Positions 5,558 to 5,706 of a stretch of 5,706 bases of DNA are shown here, piece by piece. Source of the DNA: Candidatus Bathyarchaeota archaeon (lineage in GTDB: Archaea; Thermoproteota; Bathyarchaeia; Bathyarchaeales; UBA233); assembly GCA_029907045.1 (NCBI GenBank), contig JARYMR010000091.1, positions 1-5,706 of the forward strand. Direction: 5' to 3'. The number at the start of each line of letters is the position of its first letter. The first letter of the stretch is position 1. The notes below the pieces were generated by a model that was given only the letters and a program-made list of their open reading frames with translations, was not told the origin of the DNA and did not search any database. Both the position numbers and the translations under genes were made by a program.

Positions 5558-5677
5558 TTATAGCTTAGTTCTGCATTGGCTTGGGAATTCGCATGAGTCT
5601 ACGTTTATTTCGTCTGCGTGGCATAAGCCATACTTGTTGCAGTCGCAATTTGAGTTTTTGCACTTAACTGTTGGCAA
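5558..5677 (-). CDS. six-cysteine miniprotein, DUF1540-like, 39 aa (start uncertain)
   Basis: This short frame encodes a 39-residue peptide with cysteines at 6, 11, 13, 19, 29 and 35. The run CKNSNCDCNKYGLCHADEI (6-24), then INV and a C-terminal C-x5-C, closely resembles the DUF1540 pattern of short metal-binding proteins (C-x4-C, a C after G-x, then the A-x-x-I-x-V strand). I chose TTG at 5677 because GGTGA (5682-5686) lies 4 nt upstream. The frame stays open to the right edge, so a longer form starting outside the window cannot be excluded. It ends with TAA at 5560-5558, before the promoter of the main cluster, so it belongs to an upstream unit or is a lone gene. The function of the family is unknown; binding a metal ion is the natural guess. 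The dense cysteines and tidy stop make chance unlikely. Confidence 0.6.
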   Translation of the reverse strand: MPTVKCKNSNCDCNKYGLCHADEINVDSCEFPSQCRTKL

Positions 5678-5706
5678 GTTTTCACCCAACGTAGAAAAAA
5701 GGGAAG

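Noticed and set aside
1..5706. CRISPR array, tRNA or rRNA gene, IS ends, att duplications
   Set aside because: No regularly spaced repeats, cloverleaf-like segments, transposase motifs or paired terminal repeats were seen on either strand.

Overview
The window reads as an archaeal accessory region: a virus, plasmid or integrated element, or the flank of one. The archaeal reading rests on three things seen in the sequence. Almost every start has a GGTG or GAGG Shine-Dalgarno motif 4-7 nt upstream. The leader of the long gene cluster carries a TATA-like box (CTTTTTAAA) preceded by a purine-rich BRE-like stretch. The ATPase is of the HerA/FtsK type common in archaea. I cannot name the lineage.

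All genes I can support lie on the minus strand, so transcription runs from right to left. At the right edge (5558-5677) is a 39-residue six-cysteine miniprotein resembling DUF1540. A 125-nt leader follows, with an inverted repeat and the TATA-like promoter. From 5432 leftward there is one tightly packed block: a small winged-helix protein (5187-5432), a zinc-ribbon protein (4834-5190, ATGA overlap), a HerA/FtsK-type ATPase with coiled coil and C-terminal winged helix (3419-4837, ATGA overlap), a protein with two Cys clusters and a helix-turn-helix (2690-3376), an aromatic-rich protein with a possible HTH (1819-2673), a 103-residue orphan (1490-1801), a 212-residue charged helical orphan (824-1462), and the start of a protein that looks like a tRNA-guanine transglycosylase/DpdA relative (1-820, cut by the left edge).

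Working hypothesis (inference): an autoregulated polycistron whose first product controls the promoter, whose ATPase and zinc/HTH proteins bind or move DNA, and whose last visible gene may handle a 7-deazaguanine base, either in tRNA or in the element's own DNA. No integrase, polymerase, capsid gene, tRNA, CRISPR array or IS end is visible, so the element type is not settled. The most notable points are the transglycosylase-like protein with Glu where the nucleophilic Asp is expected, its in-frame separation from the preceding gene by one TAG codon, and the ATPase architecture lacking the HerA N-terminal barrel.
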